Part shown: piece after piece, positions 53,475 through 61,858 of the stretch | Position numbering within the stretch: position 1 is the first letter of the stretch | Layout of the letters: each line of letters begins with the position of its first letter | Source: Acidisarcina polymorpha | GTDB lineage: Bacteria > Acidobacteriota > Terriglobia > Terriglobales > Acidobacteriaceae | DNA length: 64,000 bases | Direction of reading: 5' to 3' | Assembly: GCF_003330725.1 (NCBI RefSeq) | Contig: NZ_CP030840.1 | Span: 496,001-560,000, forward strand | The notes under the pieces: generated by a model | The model's database searches: none | The model's input: the letters and a program-made list of their open reading frames with translations, nothing else | Told to the model about the DNA's origin: nothing | Translations under genes and position numbers: made by a program

Positions 53475-54338
53475 ATGACCGTGTGTATCGGGGCGCTTTC
53501 CTTAACAGGCCCATCTATCGTTCTCGCGGCAGACACTCGGGTCACCCACGGGACATCACCCGTTGATCCCAATGATCAGGCGGGCAAACAGTACCCTCTG
53601 CCACCATACAACTGCGCCACAGCGATTGCTGGATCAGTCTCCGAATGCCATGAGTTCGTGGGTCGGCTCGTGCAACAGATGGAGCTGCTAGCAAAGACAG
53701 ACAGGGATCCATACCGCGAAGAAGTGATGGAAGCGATCAACGAAGCTCGCTTCCAGGTCTTCCGACCAAAGATCGACTGGGAACTCCGGAGGAGCCTGGG
53801 AATCACGCTCAAAGAGTTCCATGATCGATTCCTTCCTCCCGCCGACTTCGACATCATGGCGGAAAAGTTTGGGATGCAGGCGATTCGCGGCACTCCTCTA
53901 AATATTTCTTGCATCGTCGGTGGATTTACCGCAGAAAACACGATGTTCTTTTGCGCAAAGGGGATTGAACACATCCAGTCCGAATCGAGTCCGGGTGTGC
54001 ATGCGATTGGCAGTGGGTCGATCCTCGGAATGAGTCAGCTGAACAAACGTGGACAGAACCTGGCTTTCGGCCTCGCGCGGACCGTATTCCATATCCATGA
54101 GGCAATGCTCGAGGCGCAGAAAGAGAAGACCGTAGGCCCTCCAACGAATTACCTTGTGGTGATGAAATCGCAACCGATGATGTACGTGCCAAAGGAAAGC
54201 CCCTTACTGGCACGCTGGGTCGATTTCTATCACGACCGGGAGACGGGCGGGCTGGATAGTGAAGAATCGAACTTCGCCATACAGCGAGAGATGTTGCCTG
54301 CGCAGATGCCTCCATACGACAAAGAATTCCCAGGATGA
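53475..54338 (+). CDS. Proteasome-fold Ntn hydrolase
   Basis: A 287-residue member of the N-terminal-nucleophile hydrolase fold. It starts MTVCIGALSLTGPSIVLAADTRVT, where Met removal would expose the catalytic Thr; the Asp of AADTR and a Lys near position 38 fall where proteasome beta subunits and HslV have Asp17 and Lys33. CATAIAGSVSECHEFVGRL and HAIGSGSILG complete the pattern. It should be a self-compartmentalising or single-ring protease. It has no ATPase partner such as HslU beside it. The C-terminus has about 60 extra residues. It sits at the edge of a defence-like cluster, and the next tiny gene overlaps it. Confidence 0.75.
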   Translation: MTVCIGALSLTGPSIVLAADTRVTHGTSPVDPNDQAGKQYPLPPYNCATAIAGSVSECHEFVGRLVQQMELLAKTDRDPYREEVMEAINEARFQVFRPKIDWELRRSLGITLKEFHDRFLPPADFDIMAEKFGMQAIRGTPLNISCIVGGFTAENTMFFCAKGIEHIQSESSPGVHAIGSGSILGMSQLNKRGQNLAFGLARTVFHIHEAMLEAQKEKTVGPPTNYLVVMKSQPMMYVPKESPLLARWVDFYHDRETGGLDSEESNFAIQREMLPAQMPPYDKEFPG

Positions 54339-54484
54339 CAGGTCGCAAACCGCCGTCTCGAAGCGCCAGTTTCTTTGACCCGCCAACCGAGAGCGAAGTT
54401 CTCAGGAGTCTGCCTGGGTATTCGGAGCGGGTCTATGGCGCTTATCGCTACCTCTCAGAACGACCGACGGGGGCAGATCGTTGA
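54335..54484 (+). CDS. Tiny ORF translationally coupled to the Ntn hydrolase
   Basis: A 49-residue frame whose ATG overlaps the stop of the Ntn hydrolase (ATGA). It reads MTGRKPPSRSASFFDPPTE and then SEVLRSLPGYSERVYGAYRYLSERP, with coding-like codon choice. Its 3' end overlaps the tail of the convergent nuclease-like gene by 30 bases. No family is recognised; a peptide cofactor or substrate of the hydrolase is conceivable. Confidence 0.45.
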   Translation: MTGRKPPSRSASFFDPPTESEVLRSLPGYSERVYGAYRYLSERPTGADR

Positions 54485-56197
54485 CGCGCGAACCTCTTGC
54501 TCCCTGACTGTGGCATCTCGATTCACATTCAGGAATTCGGCAAGCATGTCTCGTAACTCATCGTTCATCGCCCGTAGAAGCGTGGGTGGACGATCCGGCC
54601 CCTTCGACCGAAGTGCGCGATTTGGTTTCAAAAAGAAGGGCGTCAGAAGGAGCGGGTCCATCATGTAACGCTCCGCTAAGATCTCCGCAAGTCTCGTGTC
54701 GCAGAGATAAGGTGATAGCTTCTCAATCGTGTCTACCGACATTGAAAACAGCCTCGAACAATAGACAGGAGAAATCTCCGAGAAGAGATTCAGTTCGCGC
54801 TTGGCCTTGGTGAACTGTCCATCGAGGTAAGAGTTTATGAAGAAGCCGTCTCCGATGTCGTCGCGTGTGAGGAGGACGGGCATGACGGTTCGTATGTCGC
54901 TAAGATCGACGCCTTGGATCAACGGTCTTTGCGATTGCCGGAGGGCCTTGGTGATCGATCGCGCCACCTGATAAACGCCCTGGGGCTTTATATATTTCTT
55001 TCCGAGTTCCGCTCGGAGGGCAGACGGGTCGCCGCCGTACTTCGCCGACCCGAGCATGACCCCGCCTTTACATTCGATGAACAAAGCCGTCGTGCCGCAA
55101 ATAATGATGAAATCGCAGACTTCTTCGTTGTCCTCTACGTACCGAGGAGAGGCATAAAAGCGGTTCAGCTTCTGGTCGACGGAGTTTGAAAAAAGCCAGG
55201 AAATGTAGTCTTCAAATATCTTTCCCCAAAAGCTTGAGAAGTTCTGGCGCTCTCGATTCGGTAACGACTTGTAAATGGTCCAGAAGACCGATGACTCAAA
55301 CTTCTCCATGCAAAATAAGGTGTCGAGCGGGATAAGGACCTGCTCGGTTCTGAGAAAAGGGAATTCCTTCAGCGCGGTGAAATCGCTGAGCATCCCCGGC
55401 CTGCTCGTTAAACGTGTTCGGAGTTCCTCGGGGGTACTGCTCAAAAGTCGAAGGAATGCGTCTCGGTGTGCAGGTGACAATCTTGATTGCTCGTAAAAAT
55501 CAACGTGAACGCCATAATGCGGAGATCTCATAGTGAGATCGGCCGCGCTTTGCATGATCCTCGGCAGCACTCCGATCATCAGGGCTTCGAAAAGCTTGAG
55601 CGGTAAACCCGAAGCTTTTTCAAAGAAGGCTCCTACATCGAAGTACGCCGGCTGAGTGACGCGAGCCGGAGCGAGGTAATTGACGATCTTATGCATTCGA
55701 GGGACGGATGCGAAGTCGAATCTCAGCTCGTTTGCCTCAGTGATCGGAATGAAGTCACAGATCATCTGTTCCAGCCACGCCTCGCTCCACGGCTCCAGGC
55801 TCGATGCCCGCGACGGGTTAGAGTCGTGTTCGTTGGACATGAGAGCCAATGTCCCGATTCTGTGCGATATCTCTCGCGTCATGACCATGTCGGGAACATC
55901 GGGACAGCATCGAGCGGCTTCGCGCAGGATAAAAAGACATTGGTGACGATGGAAGACCGTCAGGCCACTCTCTTCGAGCCGTTTGACGGTTGCGGAATCG
56001 AATAACTCCCGAATGATGCCGACCTGAGCCCTCTGATCTCGGGGAAGACCGCGTCTTGAACACAAGACATTTATAGCGGCGAAGGTGCGAAGAACTAGGC
56101 CAAGATCCAGTGAACGCAGCGCCGCTTCGAATTGTTCAAAGGTGGACGGCGTTCCAAAGACGTCCTGGTAGCGTAAATACGTCTCCACACGGGTCAT
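54455..56197 (-). CDS. PD-(D/E)XK nuclease-like protein
   Basis: A 580-residue protein, mostly helical. Near residues 324-377 it has GKIFEDYISWLF, then EEVCDFIIICGTTALFIECKGG, which matches the PD-(D/E)XK nuclease core: Glu329, Asp362 and Glu375-x-Lys377. The first 320 residues carry no motif I recognise and may bind a partner or target. This type of single-protein nuclease is common in defence islands, but no restriction specificity domain or helicase is next to it. A broken small gene just upstream on the same strand (about 56210-56371) suggests it was once in a longer operon. Confidence 0.65.
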   Translation of the reverse strand: MTRVETYLRYQDVFGTPSTFEQFEAALRSLDLGLVLRTFAAINVLCSRRGLPRDQRAQVGIIRELFDSATVKRLEESGLTVFHRHQCLFILREAARCCPDVPDMVMTREISHRIGTLALMSNEHDSNPSRASSLEPWSEAWLEQMICDFIPITEANELRFDFASVPRMHKIVNYLAPARVTQPAYFDVGAFFEKASGLPLKLFEALMIGVLPRIMQSAADLTMRSPHYGVHVDFYEQSRLSPAHRDAFLRLLSSTPEELRTRLTSRPGMLSDFTALKEFPFLRTEQVLIPLDTLFCMEKFESSVFWTIYKSLPNRERQNFSSFWGKIFEDYISWLFSNSVDQKLNRFYASPRYVEDNEEVCDFIIICGTTALFIECKGGVMLGSAKYGGDPSALRAELGKKYIKPQGVYQVARSITKALRQSQRPLIQGVDLSDIRTVMPVLLTRDDIGDGFFINSYLDGQFTKAKRELNLFSEISPVYCSRLFSMSVDTIEKLSPYLCDTRLAEILAERYMMDPLLLTPFFLKPNRALRSKGPDRPPTLLRAMNDELRDMLAEFLNVNRDATVREQEVRASTICPRRSF

Positions 56198-56209
56198 AGG
56201 TCTCGTTCT

Positions 56210-56371
56210 CTACCGAATTAGATCAGATTCGAGGATGTAATCGCGCAGCAGTTGATTCAGTAGCGCCCTGTTTGCAAAGGCGGTCAGCAGCCCATCGAAC
56301 TTACGTTGAACGTCGAGTGTGGTCGCGCGCAGATCGCATATGCGATCTGCCTGGCTGCGTAGAATAAATGA
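56210..56371 (-). pseudogene. Possible 3' remnant of a gene upstream of the nuclease-like gene
   Basis: On the minus strand a frame ending TAG at 56210-56212 reads FYHSFILRSQADRICDL and TTLDVQRKFDGLLTAFANRALLNQLL, with coding-like codon usage, but there is no start codon before an upstream in-frame stop near 56440. It ends 12 bases before the nuclease-like gene. It looks like the C-terminus of a protein whose 5' part has been lost. Confidence 0.3.
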
Positions 56372-56641
56372 ATGGTAGAACCTACAGAAATCACGATGTG
56401 GCAGGTATTGGAGAACGGAAAGTCTATAGGGTCGATGTCTTCACTCAGTGATGCGGCTGCGCTCTATCTCGAAAATGTCAATAGCCGCTTGCTTCATGAG
56501 ATCAAGTGTGAAGGCAAAGGCACTTGGGGTTTTGTTCGGGCAATTCCGGAGGACGAAGCCAGGAAGATTGACGAGTATGCCAAAGAGCGGAAGCGCAAGC
56601 GCGACATCCGACTCGACGCGGTCCGCCAATCACCACGGTGA
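56372..56641 (+). CDS. Hypothetical small charged protein
   Basis: An 89-residue frame (MWQVLENGKSIGSMSSLSDAAALYLENVNSRLLHEIKCEGKGTWGFVRAIPEDEARKIDEYAKERKRKRDIRLDAVRQ) with a strongly basic C-terminal helix. It could begin at ATG 56396. Composition looks like a real small protein, but there is no recognisable family and no clear ribosome-binding site. It is divergent from the nuclease-like gene. Confidence 0.45.
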   Translation: MVEPTEITMWQVLENGKSIGSMSSLSDAAALYLENVNSRLLHEIKCEGKGTWGFVRAIPEDEARKIDEYAKERKRKRDIRLDAVRQSPR

Positions 56642-56926
56642 TCGTGCATTCGACCAAATCGATCCGATCTCCCTCTCACCCGCTCTTGCCGCGCGAGTTT
56701 GCTTTCCGCGACTGAAAGCGACGTTTTTAGCGATTCAGGCCCCGGCGTTGTTGGGTCCGACCTTGCGCTCGACTACCTCGTAAATCTCTCCCACCAACTG
56801 AATATGACGCGGCCGTTTGAGTGGCGTACTGTGCCCTTCATGCCTATTCGGCGGGATATAGGAGCCTGGAGAAAGCATAGTGAGCCCGCATCGCGGTGGT
56901 CTCGGACGGGACGAACGATTGACTGC

Positions 56927-58672
56927 CTAAGCGATTACCTTGTGATACCCGCTTCTTCGGTTCCAAGTGAGCGCGCTGCGCGTGAGGTTGTAGGTCTCAC
57001 AGATGAGGTCGGTAGCGTCTGAACAATTTTGGAGCTTCAGAGGGTCGGCTATGGTTTGGAGAAAATCCCCGCAGGCCCGAGGGCTAGCGAAGCTTGTACC
57101 GGCTTCGGCACCCCGGAAAGCCAGATGCGACATCAGAGGAGCAGGATCGACTTGGCTATTGCCGTATTCAGCGGAAGGGCCACGCGACGAATTGATCCAC
57201 ATGTTCCCGTTCGGATCATTTCCAGCGATGCTCACAACGTTGTTGGCGGTGGCGGGAACTCGGACAGTTCCATCGGCGTCACCTTGGATAAAAGCCGTTT
57301 CCGGGTCTTGCTCACATAAGACGATCCACGCATTGACGGTAGCGTCCGCGGTACTTTCCAGCGCGAACTCGACCTCTAAAGTCGGCAACTGCGTAGTCAA
57401 GCGGCTCAACGAGAATGCGACACAACTAAGGTCGTTGCGGCACTTCGAATGAAAAAGTGCCTGCGCCGTAAACATTGACGGGAAACCCAGGTGACCAGAA
57501 CTCAAAGTCTGATGGGTCTTGCCCGAGCGGAGCCGCGTTGCCCCTACTTGGCGTCTCCCTCCCGTATTCCTTCGTTCAAAAAGATCGACCTCGATTACGA
57601 GGTTGGAATTTGCCGGTTCGTACCACCAGAACTCCACGAGCAGGTCAACGCACCGAGGGCCAGTGCGAAGTTTGAGGTATTCGCGCGATCCTCCCACCAG
57701 TTCTCGCTTTGCCGCGAGTCCAGTCCCGCCATCGTTTCCGGCCGAAACGACAACAAAGCGCTCTCCACGGCGTGCAAGTTTTGTTGAGATGTACTCCTCC
57801 AATGGCGAATCGCCATTGTGAGGACCGACATGCGTGCCTAGCGAAATGTTGATGGCAGCTGGCTTGTTGTCGGCGTTTAGTTGGGGCTCCAACGCCTTCA
57901 CCGCATCTAGCAATTCCACAGTAGTTGCCTGGTCGAAGCAGCTTGTCCCGGATGTGATCGCCTGAGCGGGCGGGCGGACGAGTGCGCAACTGACGGTGGT
58001 ATCAGATAGGAGTGGCCCGATTCGTTCGAGGAGGGTTACTAGAACCTTCTTGGCATGATCCGAAAGCTCAATGTTGCCCGTAACGGCGTGGCGCAGATTT
58101 CCGCTGTAGTCATTCGGATCGTGCTGTGTGCTCTCGCCCAAGTCGATGATCGCAGCCCCGCAGCGCGCCGAAGAAGCATCGGTCGCTTGCTTCAACAAGT
58201 CGTCGATGTCCGTATCTAATGTTCCTGTGCCCGTTCCAGCGTGGAGCGGTGTGCCCAGATCCAGGTAAATCTTCTCGGGCGGAATATTTGCAAAGTCTCC
58301 AAGACTATTGAGCAAAACAGGAATGGGAACGCGGCCCCAAAAGAATAGGGAGTTTTCGGTACTGTCGAATGTGATGTACTCCGTCAACCTTCCCAGTTCC
58401 GCGTTGGGAGCTGCCTGCCCGACGATCGGAAGCCGGAGATGATCGAAAAGCAGTCTTCCGAAGTCCGCCATGGAATTCAGTCTTTTATAAAACAGACGAA
58501 GCCATTCCAGGTCTCCTTCAAACGTCCATGGCCGAGAGAGCCGGTAATAGACCTCGAAGGGTTGATGCAGGAATGAGGCTCCTCCATATTTGTGAGCCTC
58601 GCTGATTTCGGAATGAAGAGCGCCTTGCAGAAGGCTTTGGTACATCGTCGCTGCTAGGCTCGGGCTGATCAC
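56927..58672 (-). CDS. Subtilisin-like serine protease (S8) with N-terminal domain
   Basis: A 581-residue protein. After a 165-residue N-terminal domain comes an S8 fold: Asp177 in GAAIIDLGES, His206 in LSDHAKKVLVTLLERIGP, Asn313 in VVSAGNDGG and nucleophile Ser527 in EAGTSFASPRACGDFL. A beta-rich insertion of about 140 residues (LVEFWWYEPANSNLVIEVDLFERR ... NAWIVLCEQD) separates Asn and Ser. There is no signal peptide, so it acts inside the cell, which is unusual for subtilases and common for protease effectors of defence systems. GTG 58672 uses a GGAGGG that also encodes the last residues of the upstream gene; the two are coupled. Confidence 0.82.
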   Translation of the reverse strand: MISPSLAATMYQSLLQGALHSEISEAHKYGGASFLHQPFEVYYRLSRPWTFEGDLEWLRLFYKRLNSMADFGRLLFDHLRLPIVGQAAPNAELGRLTEYITFDSTENSLFFWGRVPIPVLLNSLGDFANIPPEKIYLDLGTPLHAGTGTGTLDTDIDDLLKQATDASSARCGAAIIDLGESTQHDPNDYSGNLRHAVTGNIELSDHAKKVLVTLLERIGPLLSDTTVSCALVRPPAQAITSGTSCFDQATTVELLDAVKALEPQLNADNKPAAINISLGTHVGPHNGDSPLEEYISTKLARRGERFVVVSAGNDGGTGLAAKRELVGGSREYLKLRTGPRCVDLLVEFWWYEPANSNLVIEVDLFERRNTGGRRQVGATRLRSGKTHQTLSSGHLGFPSMFTAQALFHSKCRNDLSCVAFSLSRLTTQLPTLEVEFALESTADATVNAWIVLCEQDPETAFIQGDADGTVRVPATANNVVSIAGNDPNGNMWINSSRGPSAEYGNSQVDPAPLMSHLAFRGAEAGTSFASPRACGDFLQTIADPLKLQNCSDATDLICETYNLTRSALTWNRRSGYHKVIA

Positions 58673-58674
58673 GA

Positions 58675-59298
58675 TTACCCTCCGGTTTCGGACTTCACAC
58701 CGACTACGAAATTGATTGATTTAAACATCAGCTTGCCAGAGACAGGTTCGTCGAAGATGAAGCCCAAGTCCCGCAATTTTGCCAAGCTCAACACGAACCA
58801 ATCTTCGTCGCCTATCGCCTCCTTCGCTTCGCTGAGGCGCCCTTTGCTCATGCCCAGGTGCCAAGCGTATTCGTGCGACTTCGGATCATTCAGGAAGTCC
58901 TTCACCTTTGCTTCCAAGGCGTTTGGCTTAATGCCTGCGGGTATGTGCTCGGAAAGCACAACCGCGGTGACGTACTGGATCGCGCTCATCCTTTGAACGA
59001 GAGACTCGAATACGGACATTAGAGCCGCACCAGCCTCAGCGCCACACTCCACCCAAGACCAAATTTCGAAGGGACTATGGAACGCCTTGCCGAACGAAAC
59101 CACAGCCTTTGCCGTTTCGAGGGCAGCCTTCATGGCATGTCCAAGGTGAAACCGGAAGTTTACGCCTTCGAACAGCGCCTGTGGCGTGGTGTTGCTCACC
59201 GAAATGGTCTGATCTTGTGCCTCACGCCAAAGGGACGCCAGCCGTTCTTTTTGATCAGAGTTGATCGAGATGTCGTCGCCCATGTCGCCGGTTTGCAT
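58675..59298 (-). CDS. Partner protein of the subtilisin-like protease
   Basis: A 207-residue mostly helical protein (FRFHLGHAMKAALETAKAVVSFGKAFHSPFEIWSWVECGAEAGAALMSVFESLVQRM) with a C-terminal segment (KLRDLGFIFDEPVSGKLMFKSINFVVGVK) rich in strands. No family is recognised. GAGG precedes ATG 59298. Its stop lies two bases before the protease start, and its last codons supply that gene's ribosome-binding site, so the pair should be made together: a regulator, chaperone or inhibitor of the protease is the simplest idea. Confidence 0.65.
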   Translation of the reverse strand: MQTGDMGDDISINSDQKERLASLWREAQDQTISVSNTTPQALFEGVNFRFHLGHAMKAALETAKAVVSFGKAFHSPFEIWSWVECGAEAGAALMSVFESLVQRMSAIQYVTAVVLSEHIPAGIKPNALEAKVKDFLNDPKSHEYAWHLGMSKGRLSEAKEAIGDEDWFVLSLAKLRDLGFIFDEPVSGKLMFKSINFVVGVKSETGG

Positions 59299-59573
59299 TG
59301 CGAATTCCTCAACGAATAAATTGGATTTAACGGATGGACGGGGGAAAACCACGCGCCAATTCTAAGATCCGTATTTTTCGCTATTTCGGCAGAAGAGATG
59401 CCTCCGCCGAACCTCGATACAGGTCGGCGTTCCTCCATAGGAGTCGCCAGACGTCGTCATTCCGATTAATGAGGGCGTTGACCAACACTAGCGGCCGTAA
59501 GAACAACTGGCGTCAGCGCCTGCTAAGCTGATCCCTGTCAGCATTCAGAACCAGGAGAGGTGAGGCTTCGCGA

Positions 59574-60527
59574 GTGTCGAGCGTCCGAAAAGCCTATCTA
59601 CCCCTGTGGCTCCATCTTCAGCTGCCTGACATGAGGTTCCGAAACGGTGTCTCGATCCGATCGCTTTCGGAAGCTGAGAAACCGGATGTAGGCAGTTGGG
59701 GTCAGTTCATGAGCCCCAATGAGATAGCGAGAGTTTCTCAGTTCAGCCGATGGATGTGTTTGGACTTCGAGGTCGAGCACCCTCACCAAGGCGGCGGTAC
59801 ACCGATCGAGGCGAAGGCGAGCAGGACGCTGGCGAATACGATGCTGGCGCTGCAAGTAGTGGCACCTGTAGGCTGCTACATATTCGACATCTTCATCCAG
59901 TCCGGCGATACGTCGCTCAACCTCTACCAGATTGATCACAACCAGGTCCTGACATCGGCGGGCTGCGCCCGAATGAGCGGCGCAGGCGCGCTCAGCCCTG
60001 GGGAAATAGAGAAGGTCGTGGACGGTGTCCTTGCGCTTATAGAGACCGAACAGCCGCGCTTGAATACCCCGCTCGGGCTCCTCCTAAACGGTATGTCAGG
60101 CGGAGACATATACGTGAAAACATTGCTGTGGGTGGCCGCGATGGACTCTATCTTGATGGCGGAAAAAGCGAAGGTCTTCAAGCAACGGCTCTGCAAGATT
60201 CTCGGCCCAGAGACTGAAGTGTTCCCTGGGCTGGAAGCTCAAGGAGTACCTCCCTACAGCGTGGACGATTTAGCATCCGACATCTACATCCTTCGAAATC
60301 AGATCGCTCACGGCGGGGTCATTCTTTCAAGATTTCTTGAGCTGCCACCGGTCAGTTCCGCGCGCAATATTAATGCTTCCTGTCCCGGTCTATTGACTTA
60401 CGCGAATGTTCTACATGAAGCATCCATCATGCTGCTATGTCGCCTGCTACGACACATCATCCTGCAGGACATGCTCCCAGTCTTCACCGATCTGAAACAA
60501 TGGGAGCGCCTTCTGAAGGTCAAATAG
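59574..60527 (+). CDS. HEPN-motif protein (Apea-like)
   Basis: A 317-residue protein. The C-terminal half is helical and carries Arg241-Asn-x3-His246 (DIYILRNQIAHGGVI), the RX4-6H motif of HEPN ribonuclease domains, in the RNxxAHG context typical of ApeA-like members. The N-terminal half is mixed alpha/beta (GCYIFDIFIQSGDTSLNLYQID). Such proteins are often toxic RNases in phage-defence or toxin-antitoxin modules. It is 24 bases upstream of the AlbA/Schlafen-type gene on the same strand and may be in one operon with it. Confidence 0.65.
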   Translation: MSSVRKAYLPLWLHLQLPDMRFRNGVSIRSLSEAEKPDVGSWGQFMSPNEIARVSQFSRWMCLDFEVEHPHQGGGTPIEAKASRTLANTMLALQVVAPVGCYIFDIFIQSGDTSLNLYQIDHNQVLTSAGCARMSGAGALSPGEIEKVVDGVLALIETEQPRLNTPLGLLLNGMSGGDIYVKTLLWVAAMDSILMAEKAKVFKQRLCKILGPETEVFPGLEAQGVPPYSVDDLASDIYILRNQIAHGGVILSRFLELPPVSSARNINASCPGLLTYANVLHEASIMLLCRLLRHIILQDMLPVFTDLKQWERLLKVK

Positions 60528-60551
60528 GATGTCGGTAGAGAAGACAGGCCC

Positions 60552-61720
60552 ATGATCCCGAAACCACTGAATACCGTCACCGAAGAAGACCTGGTCTCCC
60601 TGGTCACTAATGGCGTCGCCGAGGGGCGCACAATCGACTACAAGCGCGATCTGCCAGGCAACAGCGATGGCGATAAAAAGGAGCTTCTGGCCGACGTCTC
60701 CTCGTTCGCGAACACTGGCGGCGGCGACCTGGTGTTCGGTATGGACGAGGCCGGCGGCCTGCCGACACTGATCACGGGAACAGGCGCCGCGGACCTGGAT
60801 CTCGAGGTGCGACGCCTCGACAGCATCATCGCTGCGGGCCTGAGCCCCAGAATCCGCCACTCCATAAGGTCGGTGACGACAGCGGCGGGGCCGAGCGTCT
60901 TGATCATCAGGGTTGAGCGCAGCTGGGCCGGCCCGCACCGGTCATCTATGGCAGCCATGACAAGTTCTATGGCCGGAACTCCGGCGGCAAATATCCGCTA
61001 GATGTTAACGAATTGCGCGCCGCTTTCACGCTTTCAAACACTGCTACCGAGAAGATACCCGCCTTCCGAACGGACCGAATCATAGCGCTAACGAACGCGG
61101 AGACGCCGATCCCGTTCATGGGTTCGCCGAAGGTCATCATCCATTTCATTCCATTGGAGGCGTTCGCGGGCGGCCCCACCTATGATGTGCGGCCGATCTA
61201 TGACAACCCTCAACTGATTGCCCCCATGGGAACCACAGTGTGGGGCCATCGCCTCAACCTGGATGGCGTCGTCGCTTTCGGAAACCGACAGCCATGCGAG
61301 ACCTATACGCAGCTATTTAGAAATGGTGTTCTGGAGGTCGTCCAGGGCAGGATATTGGCAAGCCAACATGAAGGGCGTCTCGTGATCCCGAGCGTGGCGT
61401 TCGAGGAATACATTGTGCGGTATCTACCGCAATGTTTCCGGCTATTGGAGACCATCGGAGCAGGGCTGCCCATCGTTGTAGCGATGACGCTGACCAACAC
61501 GAAGGATCTCTGGATGGGTGTCGACACGTTCCTCCGAGACGAGGCTGGCTATCCGATCGACGCCGAAACAATCATCCTTCCCGAAACAATCGTGGAAACC
61601 TTTGCGACGCCTGCGCAACTAATCCTGAAGCCGATGTTCGATCTGATCTGGAACGCATGCGGCTTCCCAGCATCACAGAACTTCGATGCGGACGGTAACT
61701 GGGTCACGCGTCGGCGGTGA
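60552..61720 (+). pseudogene. AlbA/Schlafen-type domain protein, single-base frameshift
   Basis: The first frame (60552 to about 60938) encodes an AlbA_2/Schlafen-type domain: EGRTIDYKRDLPGNSDGDKKELLADVSSFANTGGGDLVFGM and VTTAAGPSVLIIRVERSWAGPHR. The second frame continues without a gap with VIYGSHDKFYGRNSGGKYPLDVNELRAAF, the expected next strand, and runs to 61720. One missing base just before 60941 explains the split; a CCGG run is there. The protein probably binds nucleic acid or cleaves RNA. Its 240-residue C-terminus is unassigned. It is 24 bases after the HEPN gene and 138 before the RT gene. Confidence 0.78.
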
Positions 61721-61858
61721 CGGGCCGATCACAATTTCGATTCTTCGACTGCCCAGTTGAGCGGAGGAAGTCGGCACCTTAGCAGAATTTGGGTTGCTGT
61801 TCCATGAAGAAGCTTCGAGTGACGTAGAATCGTTTCGCTGCGCCGCAGGCAATCTTCT

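Noticed and set aside
58675-58690. The helical partner of the S8 protease ends in Thr-Gly-Gly, like a conjugatable ubiquitin-like tail.
   Set aside because: The same bases form the GGAGGG ribosome-binding site of the protease gene, and the protein has no beta-grasp pattern, so the Gly-Gly is most likely forced by that site.
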